From JBMYQA01 sp049600855 (GTDB lineage: Bacteria; Bacteroidota; Bacteroidia; Cytophagales; Flammeovirgaceae), in the NCBI GenBank assembly GCA_049600855.1, contig JBMYQA010000130.1:1-15323 (forward strand): a stretch of DNA of 15,323 bases. Direction: 5' to 3'. This document shows positions 1-8,428 of this stretch, piece after piece. The position numbers and the translations under genes are program-made. Position 1 is the first letter of the stretch. The number at the start of each line of letters is the position of its first letter. The notes beneath the pieces are model-generated. The model did no database searches, was not told the origin of the DNA, and worked only from the letters and a program-made list of their open reading frames with translations.

Positions 1-1
1 T

Positions 2-286
2 GGAATTTATGCGGATGTGTTGGAGCCTTGGAAAATCACAGTAACCAGAACAGGAACGAATGAGATTACGCTTACTAATTCAGAAGGAACTTTTTTGAGT
101 AGTGATTTAACCGTAAAAATTGATTCAAAGCTCACCACACAAAATACGAATGAAACGCTTAACAATTACATCACAAATAATAGCCGAGTGGCTTTTCAGA
201 TGGTGGAAACTAGTTCAAGTTCAACACTTTCATTAGCCATCTCTAGCGATTCAGGTGGGGATGATTTTTTAGGTGAGAAAGAATAG
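2..286 (+). CDS. C-terminal fragment of an unrecognised protein (5' end outside window)
   Basis: An open frame runs in from the left edge and ends at TAG 284-286, giving about 94 residues (GIYADVLEPWKITVTRTG onward). A GTG at 17 could be a start, but the frame is open to the edge, so I read it as the 3' part of a longer gene. The sequence is rich in Thr, Ser and Asn with alternating hydrophobic residues, suggesting a beta-rich, perhaps secreted or surface, domain. It ends in an acidic tail (DSGGDDFLGEKE). I see no catalytic motif, membrane helix or recognisable C-terminal sorting domain. I cannot name the family. Two terminator-like hairpins follow it, which supports this being the end of a transcription unit. 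Confidence 0.5.
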   Translation, partial: GIYADVLEPWKITVTRTGTNEITLTNSEGTFLSSDLTVKIDSKLTTQNTNETLNNYITNNSRVAFQMVETSSSSTLSLAISSDSGGDDFLGEKE

Positions 287-317
287 AGTGTAGTAAGTGT
301 ACGCTCCACTAAGTAAT

Positions 318-338
318 GAGTTTATCAGCAAACTCTTT
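318..338 (+). terminator. Possible weak terminator hairpin
   Basis: GAGTTT (318-323) and AAACTC (330-335) form a 6-bp stem around the 6-nt loop ATCAGC, followed by TTT. It lies about 30 nt after the stop codon at 286. The stem is short and the U tract is minimal, so this is only a candidate for ending the left-edge gene. Confidence 0.3.
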
Positions 339-390
339 GGGCTTAGTTAAAAGCTCTTAAATTAATGTTATACAAGCTTAATAATTTACA

Positions 391-424
391 AAAGAAGTTA
401 ATCCCAAAGTTAGCTTCTTTTTGT
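391..424 (+). terminator. Terminator-like hairpin between the left-edge gene and the Uma2 gene
   Basis: AAAGAAGTTAA (391-401) pairs with TTAGCTTCTTT (410-420) over 11 positions with one G-U wobble, leaving an 8-nt loop and then TTG TATTTT. The 3' arm plus following bases are T-rich, as in a Rho-independent terminator, although the stem is AT-rich. It sits just 31 nt before the GTG start of the next gene, so it probably insulates that gene from the upstream transcript. A-rich bases ahead of the 5' arm mean it could also work weakly in the other direction. Confidence 0.5.
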
Positions 425-454
425 ATTTTCGTATATCACAGAATTTTGTAAGTA

Positions 455-1024
455 GTGGGAGAAGCAGAAAGAATTTATTACACCGAAGAAGAATATTTAG
501 CATTTGTTGAAGAGCAAGAGACTAAATACGAGTTTGTAGATGGCTATATCCTCGCGATGACTGGAGGTTCTCCAAATCATAGTCAAATTGCTATGAATGC
601 AGGAGTGGCTTTATCAATGGCTTTGCGAAATAAAGATTGCATTGTTTTCAATAGTGATCTTAAACTAAAAGCTGCTCAAAGTTATTTTTTCCCAGACTGC
701 ATGGTGATTTGCGGAAAGCCGGCACTAGATGAGAGATCAAAAAATGTGGTAACGAATCCTACTTTAATTGTAGAAGTATTGTCTGAAACTACAGAAAGCT
801 ATGATCGCGGACAGAAGTTTATGCATTATCGTCAGTTACCTTTCTTACAAGGTTACTTACTTATTGCGCAAGATCGCATTCATATCGATGCATTCCATAA
901 ATCTGATGAAGGATGGGCCTTAACGGATGCCATTAGTTTAGATACGGCAATCCATATTCCCTCCTTAGCTATTCAACTAGCTACTTCTGATATCTACAAT
1001 AGAGTTAACTTTGAAGAAAGTTAA
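455..1024 (+). CDS. Uma2-family (DUF820) PD-(D/E)XK nuclease-fold protein
   Basis: This 189-residue protein has the full length and layout of the Uma2/DUF820 family. The N-terminus carries a YYTEEEYLAF segment, then KYEFVDGYILAMTGG and HSQIAMNAGVAL. The likely nuclease-fold core is YFFPDCMVIC (Asp in a PD motif, about residues 76-85), then PTLIVEVLSETTESYDRGQK (Glu in the IVEVLS strand, Lys downstream), and then the YLLI strand. The family is widespread in Cyanobacteria and Bacteroidota in many copies; its cellular role is poorly defined, and nuclease activity is inferred from the fold. The GTG at 455 is chosen because an in-frame TAA lies at 449-451 and the next Met falls inside the conserved core. 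The stop codon overlaps that of the convergent phosphatase gene by 4 bp (TTAA). No partner antitoxin or transposase is visible beside it. Confidence 0.85.
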   Translation: MGEAERIYYTEEEYLAFVEEQETKYEFVDGYILAMTGGSPNHSQIAMNAGVALSMALRNKDCIVFNSDLKLKAAQSYFFPDCMVICGKPALDERSKNVVTNPTLIVEVLSETTESYDRGQKFMHYRQLPFLQGYLLIAQDRIHIDAFHKSDEGWALTDAISLDTAIHIPSLAIQLATSDIYNRVNFEES

Positions 1025-4000
1025 ATCCTAAACCCAATCAAAGCAATGTCATCTCGTTGAGGGGCTGAGCCTTGATAGTCATCTAAAAACTCTTCTAACG
1101 CTTTTTTCTGCTCATCTAAAGGACTCGCATGAAGCTGTTCCAATAGCTTGATGAGCTTTTTAGTGCCTATTCTACGGTGATTTGTAGAGCCATTTTGATC
1201 TACATAACCATCACTGGATAAATACAATAATGTATTGGGGCTTAATGTGAGTTCCGTATCATAAAAAGAGACCTCATTGACCATATGTCCTCCAATAGAT
1301 CTTCTGATGCCTTTTACAGCTTCTAATTGCCCATTTTTTACCCAATACAGTGGGCGCTTCGCACCTGCATAGCGTAAAGAAATTTGTCCGTCTGCTTTTT
1401 CTTCCCAAGCACAGATGCCAATATCCATTCCATCTCGATTTTGACTTTTTAAGACTTTTTGAATGACGAAATGAAGTTCGGTCAGAATTTTAGCAGGAGA
1501 GGTAATGTTGCTTTTTAACACGATATCATTCAGGATGGCAGCTCCAATCATACTCATAAAAGCGCCAGGAACCCCATGCCCTGTGCAATCGGCCAACGCA
1601 AATAGTTTGATATTTCCCACATTTTCAAACCAATAAAAATCGCCACTTACAATATCCTTGGGGCGATAAATAATAAAGTAGTCTTTCAAATTAGTGGTGA
1701 GGCGTTCTTGAAAAGGCAAAATCCCCGTTTGGATCGTTTTTGCATATCGGATGCTATCCGTAATCTTCTGATTGTGCTCTTGTAAAACGATATTCTGCTG
1801 TTCGATGTAATCGCGTTGCGTGATGATCTCTTCTTGTTGTTGTTGCAACTCCTCATTTTGTTGCAATACTTCATGATTCTTATCCTTTAACTCAGCAGTG
1901 CGTTGAGATACAATTTGTTCTAAACGCTCATTAGCTGCTCGCAATCGAGCACTATTCAAACGCAAGAGTAACCAAATGATTAAACCGCCAACTACTAGGT
2001 AAGCTAGGTAAGCCAAACTAGTTCGGTACCAAGGGGCAAGTACTTCAAAAGAGAAACTAGCTTCTTCAGTAACGTTCAAGTAACGGTCTTGTGCTTTTAC
2101 CCTAAAGGTATATTCCCCTTCCCATAAATTGGTATACTCCTTCTTCGTCTCGGTTGTCCATTCTGACCAATCTTCATCATTACCCTCTAAGAAATAACTG
2201 TAACGAATCTGATCAGATTTATCGTAACTTGTCGCCGAATATTTAAAAATGATATTGCCAATGGCATAGGGTAATTCATACGCTTGGCTAACAGGAAAGC
2301 CGCCATAAATCAGCGAATCTTTTTTGATGGTTACCTTTTTGATGTGGGTAAATAGCGGGCTTTGATAGTCTTGTGCTTTTTTACTGTCGTATCGAAAAAG
2401 TCCTTTGGCGCTTCCTACCCAAACCACACCATCCTGATCGGGGTAAATTTTAGTATCAAAACTAGGGGCGTTCTCAATTCGGTTGATGTACTGATAACTC
2501 GCCTGTTGGGTGTCGGTAAAATAGCCTAAACCCTTTTCGGATTCAAACCATGCAGTTGTTGATTCAGGAAGTTTCGCTAAGGCTGATAACAACACACTAT
2601 CTTGTCCAAATGCCTGCTGAAAACGAGGGTGTAATGCAAACTGATTCGCCGTTGCATTAAATTGAAATACCCCACCATTTTCATTTAAGATAATTACTTC
2701 TTGATTGTAGTCAATAACCTTATTACTAAAAGAGGTTAATTGATGTGTGGTATCATAGTAAGTGATTCGTTCAGCAGGAAGGGTATCTGAGGTGTTTAAA
2801 TCCTGTGCCTGAATTCTACACACCCCATTGGTGTACGTGCCTACCCAAATGTTTTTTTGCGGATCAATGGCTAAGCTCCACGCATCGTTTAAAGGCGTAA
2901 GAATGGTTTGCTTCCAAGCGTCATTTGTTCGTTGTAATCGCACTAACTTTTTACTACAATAAAATACACTACTAGGAAATTGTTCAGAATAGGCTAAGGC
3001 GACACAGCTTTGAGCAGAGATTCTTTGAGTTGCTTGCCCATCGTATTCGAATACACCTAAATTAGTTCCAATCAATAAATTCCCTCCTAAAGACTCTGGT
3101 AGTGCTAATAAATCCCAAATATCTTGAACTTGTACAGCTGCAACGGAATGCAGCAAACCTTCTTGATCAATGTAAAATAAGCCACTTTCTGTACTGATGA
3201 ATAACTTGTCGCCAACACGTTCCATATCTGTAACACGACCAGGTAAGCCATTGTCAGCATTCCAAAACACTACAGGCGTTGCCGTCTCTACATAAGAAAA
3301 ACCTTCCTGTGTGCCTACAAATAAATTTTGATTGTTGATGCTATTTACAGTGATTACACGATTATGGGAAAGACCTTGTGCCGCATTAATTACTTGTGGT
3401 GCCCCTTTTGGAGGATAGAGGTAGAGGCCGTTATTCCAAGTCCCCAAAGCCAAATCGCCTTGAGGAGTCATGTGATTACTGTATACAAAGGAGGTAGTGG
3501 CAGACGATGGAATCTCCGTTATTGGGGCTGCGTTTTTAGTATTAAAATCATATTGAAATACGCCATGCCTTCGGCTAACTAGCAATAGCTTTTGTTGTTC
3601 CCTTTGGTGGATGTCATAAATATTCTTTCCTATAAAATAATCCCCATTTGGCAATGGCTTGAACTCTCCATTTTGGTAGTGCGATAATCCCGTGACTTCA
3701 TCCGAGAGGTAAAGCTGATCATTTATGATAGAAATGCGGTTAATCTTGTTAGGGTAACTTATTTTCGTGATTTTCCCATTTTGGTAGGCGTAAATATCTG
3801 ATCGTCCTTGAAAGTATACCACATCTTTAGCAGTGCGAATGGCCCAAATATTTTCGATATTTTCTCGATCGGCCTCAGGCAATAAATGAATGAGGGATTT
3901 AAACTTAATTTGCCCTAACGCATTTGCTTCTAAAACGCCAAAGTCGTTATAAGCACCCGCATATACGCGATCATTGTCATCTATAGCTAGTGCGCGTACA

Positions 4001-4284
4001 TAACTGTTATCCGGTGTCTGAATTTTTTCCCAAAAGGTGCCATCGTATATCAAGATGCCATCTACATTGGCAATGTATAACCGGCCGCGACTGTCTTGAA
4101 CAACAGCAAAAATTTGGCGACTTGCACCATATTCTTCTGGGGTGTATCTGCTAATAAATGGATTGCCTTTGTGCTGCGCAATGACTAAAACGTTACTGCT
4201 TAAAAGTAAATATACGGTAAAGAATACAACTGCGATGTGTGTATGAAGTCGTTCAATTACTGAGAAAAAGTAATATGCCCTCAT
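1021..4284 (-). CDS. Membrane sensor with beta-propeller and Y_Y_Y domains fused to a SpoIIE/RsbU-type PP2C serine phosphatase
   Basis: The 1087-residue protein starts with a signal peptide or anchor (hydrophobic residues about 17-36, ending VLVIAQ). A long periplasmic region of Reg_prop-like propeller blades follows (for example DSRGRLYIANVDGILIYDG and DGVVWVGSAKGLFRYD), to about residue 675. A Y_Y_Y domain (about 678-748), one transmembrane helix (about 751-773, YLVVGGLIIWLLL) and a Gln/Glu-rich coiled coil (about 778-850) come next. The C-terminal phosphatase spans about 860-1087. Its metal-binding motifs are intact: DIVSGDF near 875, ADCTGHGVPGAF near 896, SSDGYVD near 1023 and QRDDIAL near 1076. 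Related Bacteroidota sensors usually end in a histidine kinase; here the output should be Ser/Thr dephosphorylation, perhaps of a STAS-domain partner. The ligand is unknown. The gene converges on the Uma2 gene with a 4-bp overlap and diverges from the multi-PAS kinase. Confidence 0.9.
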   Translation of the reverse strand: MRAYYFFSVIERLHTHIAVVFFTVYLLLSSNVLVIAQHKGNPFISRYTPEEYGASRQIFAVVQDSRGRLYIANVDGILIYDGTFWEKIQTPDNSYVRALAIDDNDRVYAGAYNDFGVLEANALGQIKFKSLIHLLPEADRENIENIWAIRTAKDVVYFQGRSDIYAYQNGKITKISYPNKINRISIINDQLYLSDEVTGLSHYQNGEFKPLPNGDYFIGKNIYDIHQREQQKLLLVSRRHGVFQYDFNTKNAAPITEIPSSATTSFVYSNHMTPQGDLALGTWNNGLYLYPPKGAPQVINAAQGLSHNRVITVNSINNQNLFVGTQEGFSYVETATPVVFWNADNGLPGRVTDMERVGDKLFISTESGLFYIDQEGLLHSVAAVQVQDIWDLLALPESLGGNLLIGTNLGVFEYDGQATQRISAQSCVALAYSEQFPSSVFYCSKKLVRLQRTNDAWKQTILTPLNDAWSLAIDPQKNIWVGTYTNGVCRIQAQDLNTSDTLPAERITYYDTTHQLTSFSNKVIDYNQEVIILNENGGVFQFNATANQFALHPRFQQAFGQDSVLLSALAKLPESTTAWFESEKGLGYFTDTQQASYQYINRIENAPSFDTKIYPDQDGVVWVGSAKGLFRYDSKKAQDYQSPLFTHIKKVTIKKDSLIYGGFPVSQAYELPYAIGNIIFKYSATSYDKSDQIRYSYFLEGNDEDWSEWTTETKKEYTNLWEGEYTFRVKAQDRYLNVTEEASFSFEVLAPWYRTSLAYLAYLVVGGLIIWLLLRLNSARLRAANERLEQIVSQRTAELKDKNHEVLQQNEELQQQQEEIITQRDYIEQQNIVLQEHNQKITDSIRYAKTIQTGILPFQERLTTNLKDYFIIYRPKDIVSGDFYWFENVGNIKLFALADCTGHGVPGAFMSMIGAAILNDIVLKSNITSPAKILTELHFVIQKVLKSQNRDGMDIGICAWEEKADGQISLRYAGAKRPLYWVKNGQLEAVKGIRRSIGGHMVNEVSFYDTELTLSPNTLLYLSSDGYVDQNGSTNHRRIGTKKLIKLLEQLHASPLDEQKKALEEFLDDYQGSAPQRDDIALIGFRI

Positions 4285-4738
4285 GGAAGTTAATTTATAT
4301 GGAAATTGCAGGCCCGAGCAATAACCAAACGAAGTGAGACAAATAACATTACTTATCTAAATTTAAGCAACTTATGGTTGGTGTTTAAGTGTTACACGAT
4401 TTTTTTTTCAAAATTTACAAATTATCAATAAATCTTAACGGTGAGCGCTTTTTTATGACACACTAATTATCTTTATAATAAATGCAGCATTATTTGTGAT
4501 GGAGGCAACATTTTCTATTATAATCTGTACTAAAAAGGAAACAATTTTATGATTCAAAAGTATTGTAATTACCTATTTCTCAAGACTACTTCAATTTAGC
4601 AGTGAGTTTAAATGGGCGAATAGGTAAACACACGTTTTGGTATTTCCATTTTATGATAATATCAGTTTCGTGAAGTTCTGCTGCCGATTGTCTAGTGGAC
4701 ATCAATCAATATGCACAAAACATTAAATATCAAAACCT
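4285..4738. other. Divergent intergenic region between phosphatase and multi-PAS kinase
   Basis: These 454 bp are AT-rich and must hold the promoters for both flanking genes. I find no convincing gene, RNA or long repeat. There is a run of nine T at about 4401-4409. A TTGTGA (4494-4499) and TATAAT (4519-4524) pair, 19 bp apart, resembles a generic promoter, but Bacteroidota housekeeping promoters have a different consensus and I give it little weight. An out-of-frame ATG at 4711 opens only 26 codons. Confidence 0.5.
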
Positions 4739-7700
4739 TTGAAAACACGCAACAAGCAAATGGTTCTTGCGCCTCAACTCTTGTTAGATAGTACAGGTAA
4801 AGTGGTCTATGTGAATGAGGCGTTTCTAAAATGGTCACTTTTAGAACTATCTTCTATACTCTATTATCCATTCACTAATCTGATTGAAACCAGTTTTGGC
4901 AAGGTAGCTGACTTTTTGCCTAAAGCCCCTTTTGCCATCAAAGAGCTAGATGGAAAAACATTACTATTCAGAAATAATCGCCATAAAATACTTGAAGGGG
5001 AATGTGCAGTGCGTGTACACACCTTATTAAATAATACCATTGATCACGTATTAATTACGATAAAAGTAACAGTAGAGGATGCCGCATTAGTCATTCAAGA
5101 TAATACTCAAAACGGCTTACAGGCAAACTTAGATTATCAGCATTATAAAATCCTTTTTCAACAGCTTCCTTATGCCATTGTGGTTTTTGATGCTTTTGCC
5201 AATGGGCGGGTATATTTTCAGAATAAATCCTACAGCGATTTTATTCAGTCAAATGAGTCTTCGTCAGCTTACTTTATGCAGCAACTTACCAAGCAAGCGA
5301 ATTTTCGAAAGGTATTTCGCGCATGGCAAACCGATCAGGAAACTGCTCCAACGAGTTTGCATTGGGAAGGTGTCTGTCAATTAGTCCCGCAGCAGCTTTC
5401 TTTACTGAAAATTATTATTCAACGGGGTACTTTTTTAGGAAATCCCGTTCATATCTACTTTATAGAAGATCGGACTAGAGACTTCTTAAAGTTTGAAGCC
5501 TTTGACAAGCTGAATGCGAAAGTGCGACAAGCGGAAGAGTTATTGGGCTTTGGGATGTGGGAGTATAATCTAAAGACGAAAGAAATCCATTGGTCAGAAG
5601 GTATCGCCCAATTATTGGGACTTCCTAATTTTCAGGGACAGCCGAAGATCAAAAACTTTTTAGATCACATCCATCCGAATGATGTACAAAGCTTTATGAA
5701 GGCGCTAGATCGCAGCATTCAATCCAAACGATTTTTTAAGGTTAATTTTCGCATACACACCATTAATGGTGACTATTTATTGGTACAATCGAAAGGAAAG
5801 GTGTATCATGACATAGAGCTTGGGCAGTCCATTTTAGCAGGTACGTTACAGTTAGAAGATGAAAGTGATATTTTAGTTGAGCAATTGACCACCATCCGAA
5901 ATCAATGTGAAGAAATGATGTCACTATCTAACATTGGTTGGTGGGAATGGGAAGTGGAACCTGATCGTTTTCAGTGGAAATCGACTTGCAATCCAATTTT
6001 TGGAATTCAGGAAGAACACCTACATTACGGAATTGATACCTTACTCAATCTTATTCCAGATTTTGAAAGACGACAACTTAAAAATCTACTACTGAGCCAA
6101 ACTCGCTCAAGTGAAATACAAGAATTTAATTGTGCATTACGTACTCAGAAAAATGTTGAAGCCTACTATTTAATTAAATTAATGCCTTCCCTCCAAATTG
6201 AAGGGGAACCACCTAAAGTAGTAGGCATCCTTAAAGAGATCACTGCGGTTAAAACGATTGAAGATGAATTGTTGTATTACCGCTACCTCGTACACAATGT
6301 AACCGATGCCATTATTGCCACAACAGCCGATCTTAAAATTAAAACTTGGAGTAAAGCTGCCGAAAAAATTTATGGGTGGCAAGCTGATGAAGTGATCGGA
6401 AAAAGCTTGAAGCGGATTTTGTTTTCTGACTATCAAAGTCCGCAGTTTTTTAGGAATTTTTCCAAAAAAATGGTGCTTACAGGCGAATGGCGTGGGCAAC
6501 TCAAGCAATCGGATAAAGAAGGAAACTTGCTGACTATCCAATCTTCGGCTCGTTTAATGAAAGATTCGCATGGGAGCTTGTTGGGCTTAGTCATGGTGAA
6601 TCGGAACCTGACGGATTTCATAGAAGTTTCGCAAAAAGCAAAAGCTTATGGGCAACGGCTTGAGTTGATGTTTGAGAACACATCGGGTTCTATTATTCTA
6701 TTAGATACCGAATTAAACATTGAAGGGCATAACTCAAATTTTAGTAAAATTATAGGGAGTTCTTATCAAGATTTAGTTGGGAAATCGCTACATGATTTAG
6801 AAGAAACCGTTTTTTTGAGCGAGGATGCGATGCTTGAACAAATAAAAGCTGTGATCAAAAATGGAAATCCCGTCTATCACATTAAGCAATCGGTAAAAGT
6901 ACGACACGCCGTTTTATGGCTTGAATCTGATTTTATTCCGATCAAAACCAAATCGGGGAAAGTGACGGGCGTATTGTGTACTACTCATGATGTAACAGAA
7001 CGTATTCAGTTTGAAACAAAACTTCGGGAAAAAGAAGCCAATTTCGTAGCCATTATTGAAAATGCCAATTATGCACTCTGTTACGTAGATGTTCATTACC
7101 GATTAAAAGCATATAATTCTGCATTTAAAAATTTATTTACCAATCGGTTTGGGAAAGAAGTGAGCGACAATTGTTCGTTTATGGCCTTATTGAGCGAAAG
7201 TTGGAAGGAACAGCTTTTAGAGGTTTTTCAATACGTTTCGCTCGGTCAACAACTCACCACTGAGCGCGAAATGATTGTAGGTAAGCAAGAGGTTTGGTTT
7301 GAGTTTGCTTGTAACCCCGTGATTAGTGAGCATGTCGTTATTGGTTTTTGCTTATCCATACGCGATATCAGTACGCGAAAGCAAAATGAACAGTTGATGT
7401 TAGAATCGAGAATTCAACAAGCCAAAATTCGATCGCATGCCATTATTCAAGGGCAAGAAGAGGAAAGAAATCGGATTTCCATGGAATTGCACGATGGCGT
7501 AGGGCAAATTTTAACGGCCTTGCAAATGCAGTCAAATTACATTCAAAACAAATCGTTTACCCCAGAGGAGCTGAACCAAAAACTACAACGGCTTGACGAG
7601 TTGGTGAGTGCGACCAAGCAAGAAATTAGACGAATCTCCTTTAACTTAATGCCTCGTATGTTAAAAGACTTTGGGCTGCAAGAGGCCATTAAAGGACTGT

Positions 7701-8089
7701 GTTCAATTAATTTTGGCGATTCATCAAATTGTGAAGTCGAGCAAGACCTTCAATTGGGGGAACAACGCTATGAGTTTGACATAGAAGTGGGAACATTTCG
7801 GGTAGTGCAGGAAATCTTCAACAACATCTTAAAACATAGTAGCGCTTCAAGAGTGCTGGTCAAGCTCATGCACACCACTTCCAGCTTGTTGATCTCTGTG
7901 ATTGATAATGGCAAAGGATTCGATTACCAAAAAGTATTCAACAGCAAAAAAGAGAAAAATGGGCTTAAGAATATTAATCATCGGGTAAGTATGCTAGGCG
8001 GGCAGCTCAGTATAAAAACAAAGCCCAATGAAGGCTGTGCCTATTCCATTGTCATCCCTGCAAGAGCCTTGAGTTTGCAGGAACATTAA
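4739..8089 (+). CDS. Cytoplasmic multi-PAS sensor histidine kinase (HisKA_3 type)
   Basis: The 1116-residue protein has no membrane segment and carries about seven PAS-like domains in tandem, near residues 10-115, 134-250, 265-377, 393-500, 513-630, 643-757 and 769-884. The kinase core follows. The H-box RISMELHDGVGQ puts the phosphoacceptor at His918, the N-box QEIFNNILKHSSAS is near 1024-1037, the G1 box DNGKGFD is at 1056-1062, and a C-terminal GLKNINHRVSMLGG segment completes it. This is the NarX/DesK-like class, whose partners are usually NarL/LuxR-type response regulators; none is in the window. Ligands are unknown, but PAS domains of this sort often sense redox state, oxygen, light or small molecules. 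The start is TTG 4739 or, equally plausible, ATG 4760, which loses seven residues; an in-frame stop lies at 4724. The gene converges on gvpK with a 4-bp overlap and no room for a terminator. Confidence 0.93.
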   Translation: MKTRNKQMVLAPQLLLDSTGKVVYVNEAFLKWSLLELSSILYYPFTNLIETSFGKVADFLPKAPFAIKELDGKTLLFRNNRHKILEGECAVRVHTLLNNTIDHVLITIKVTVEDAALVIQDNTQNGLQANLDYQHYKILFQQLPYAIVVFDAFANGRVYFQNKSYSDFIQSNESSSAYFMQQLTKQANFRKVFRAWQTDQETAPTSLHWEGVCQLVPQQLSLLKIIIQRGTFLGNPVHIYFIEDRTRDFLKFEAFDKLNAKVRQAEELLGFGMWEYNLKTKEIHWSEGIAQLLGLPNFQGQPKIKNFLDHIHPNDVQSFMKALDRSIQSKRFFKVNFRIHTINGDYLLVQSKGKVYHDIELGQSILAGTLQLEDESDILVEQLTTIRNQCEEMMSLSNIGWWEWEVEPDRFQWKSTCNPIFGIQEEHLHYGIDTLLNLIPDFERRQLKNLLLSQTRSSEIQEFNCALRTQKNVEAYYLIKLMPSLQIEGEPPKVVGILKEITAVKTIEDELLYYRYLVHNVTDAIIATTADLKIKTWSKAAEKIYGWQADEVIGKSLKRILFSDYQSPQFFRNFSKKMVLTGEWRGQLKQSDKEGNLLTIQSSARLMKDSHGSLLGLVMVNRNLTDFIEVSQKAKAYGQRLELMFENTSGSIILLDTELNIEGHNSNFSKIIGSSYQDLVGKSLHDLEETVFLSEDAMLEQIKAVIKNGNPVYHIKQSVKVRHAVLWLESDFIPIKTKSGKVTGVLCTTHDVTERIQFETKLREKEANFVAIIENANYALCYVDVHYRLKAYNSAFKNLFTNRFGKEVSDNCSFMALLSESWKEQLLEVFQYVSLGQQLTTEREMIVGKQEVWFEFACNPVISEHVVIGFCLSIRDISTRKQNEQLMLESRIQQAKIRSHAIIQGQEEERNRISMELHDGVGQILTALQMQSNYIQNKSFTPEELNQKLQRLDELVSATKQEIRRISFNLMPRMLKDFGLQEAIKGLCSINFGDSSNCEVEQDLQLGEQRYEFDIEVGTFRVVQEIFNNILKHSSASRVLVKLMHTTSSLLISVIDNGKGFDYQKVFNSKKEKNGLKNINHRVSMLGGQLSIKTKPNEGCAYSIVIPARALSLQEH

Positions 8090-8427
8090 CGTTCATCTAA
8101 GGTCATTAACTGTCCCAAATTAATTTCCAAATCGCTATCTGTTAAACTAAAAAAGTCCTTTAACTCATCCATTCGTTCCTCCAATAACATAAAGGTATTG
8201 CCCAAGTTTTCGATTTGTTCCGATGTGAGTTGCTGGTTATCCATCTTACGCATGGCTTGTTTTTCCATCACCTCTTTTAAAAGGTTGACAATACTTAAGG
8301 CGAGTTGAACTAAGCCTTTGCTAGCTTGCTCAGGAGATAAGGCCAAACGATTAGGCAAGCATTGATGTTGACCAATGGTGTCAATAAATTCTTTGAGGTT
8401 CGCATTGGTTAAGTCGGTATTGATCAT
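8086..8427 (-). CDS. gvpK: Gas vesicle protein GvpK
   Basis: The 113-residue protein matches the GvpK family along most of its length. It has LALSPEQASKGLVQLALSIV near the N-terminus, then NLLKEVMEKQAMRKMDN, LTSEQIENLGNTFMLLEER and finally FFSLTDSDLEINLG. GvpK is one of the broadly conserved accessory proteins needed for gas vesicle formation; its exact biochemical role is unsettled. The ATG lies one nucleotide after the stop of the upstream gvpF/L gene (TAACATG), so translation is probably coupled. It is the last gene of the operon, and its stop overlaps that of the convergent histidine kinase gene by 4 bp, leaving no space for an intrinsic terminator. Operon transcripts may therefore run into the antisense of the kinase. 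Confidence 0.95.
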   Translation of the reverse strand: MINTDLTNANLKEFIDTIGQHQCLPNRLALSPEQASKGLVQLALSIVNLLKEVMEKQAMRKMDNQQLTSEQIENLGNTFMLLEERMDELKDFFSLTDSDLEINLGQLMTLDER

Positions 8428-8428
8428 G

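Noticed and set aside
95..104. TTGAGTAGTG identical to the sequence at 13901-13910 upstream of gvpA
   Set aside because: It lies inside the coding part of the left-edge gene and has no dyad partner nearby; most likely coincidence.
455..1024. Uma2-family gene as part of a defence or mobile module
   Set aside because: No transposase, toxin, antitoxin or other defence gene sits beside it, and such genes are common as scattered singles in this kind of genome.
4494..4524. TTGTGA-N19-TATAAT as promoter of the kinase gene
   Set aside because: It resembles a sigma-70 promoter of other phyla, not the TTTG/TAnnTTTG type expected in Bacteroidota, and the region is AT-rich enough to give such matches by chance.
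4711..4791. ATG at 4711 opening a 26-codon frame that overlaps the kinase start
   Set aside because: It is out of frame with the kinase and its product has no features. The kinase frame is well supported from TTG 4739 or ATG 4760, so I do not infer a frameshift.
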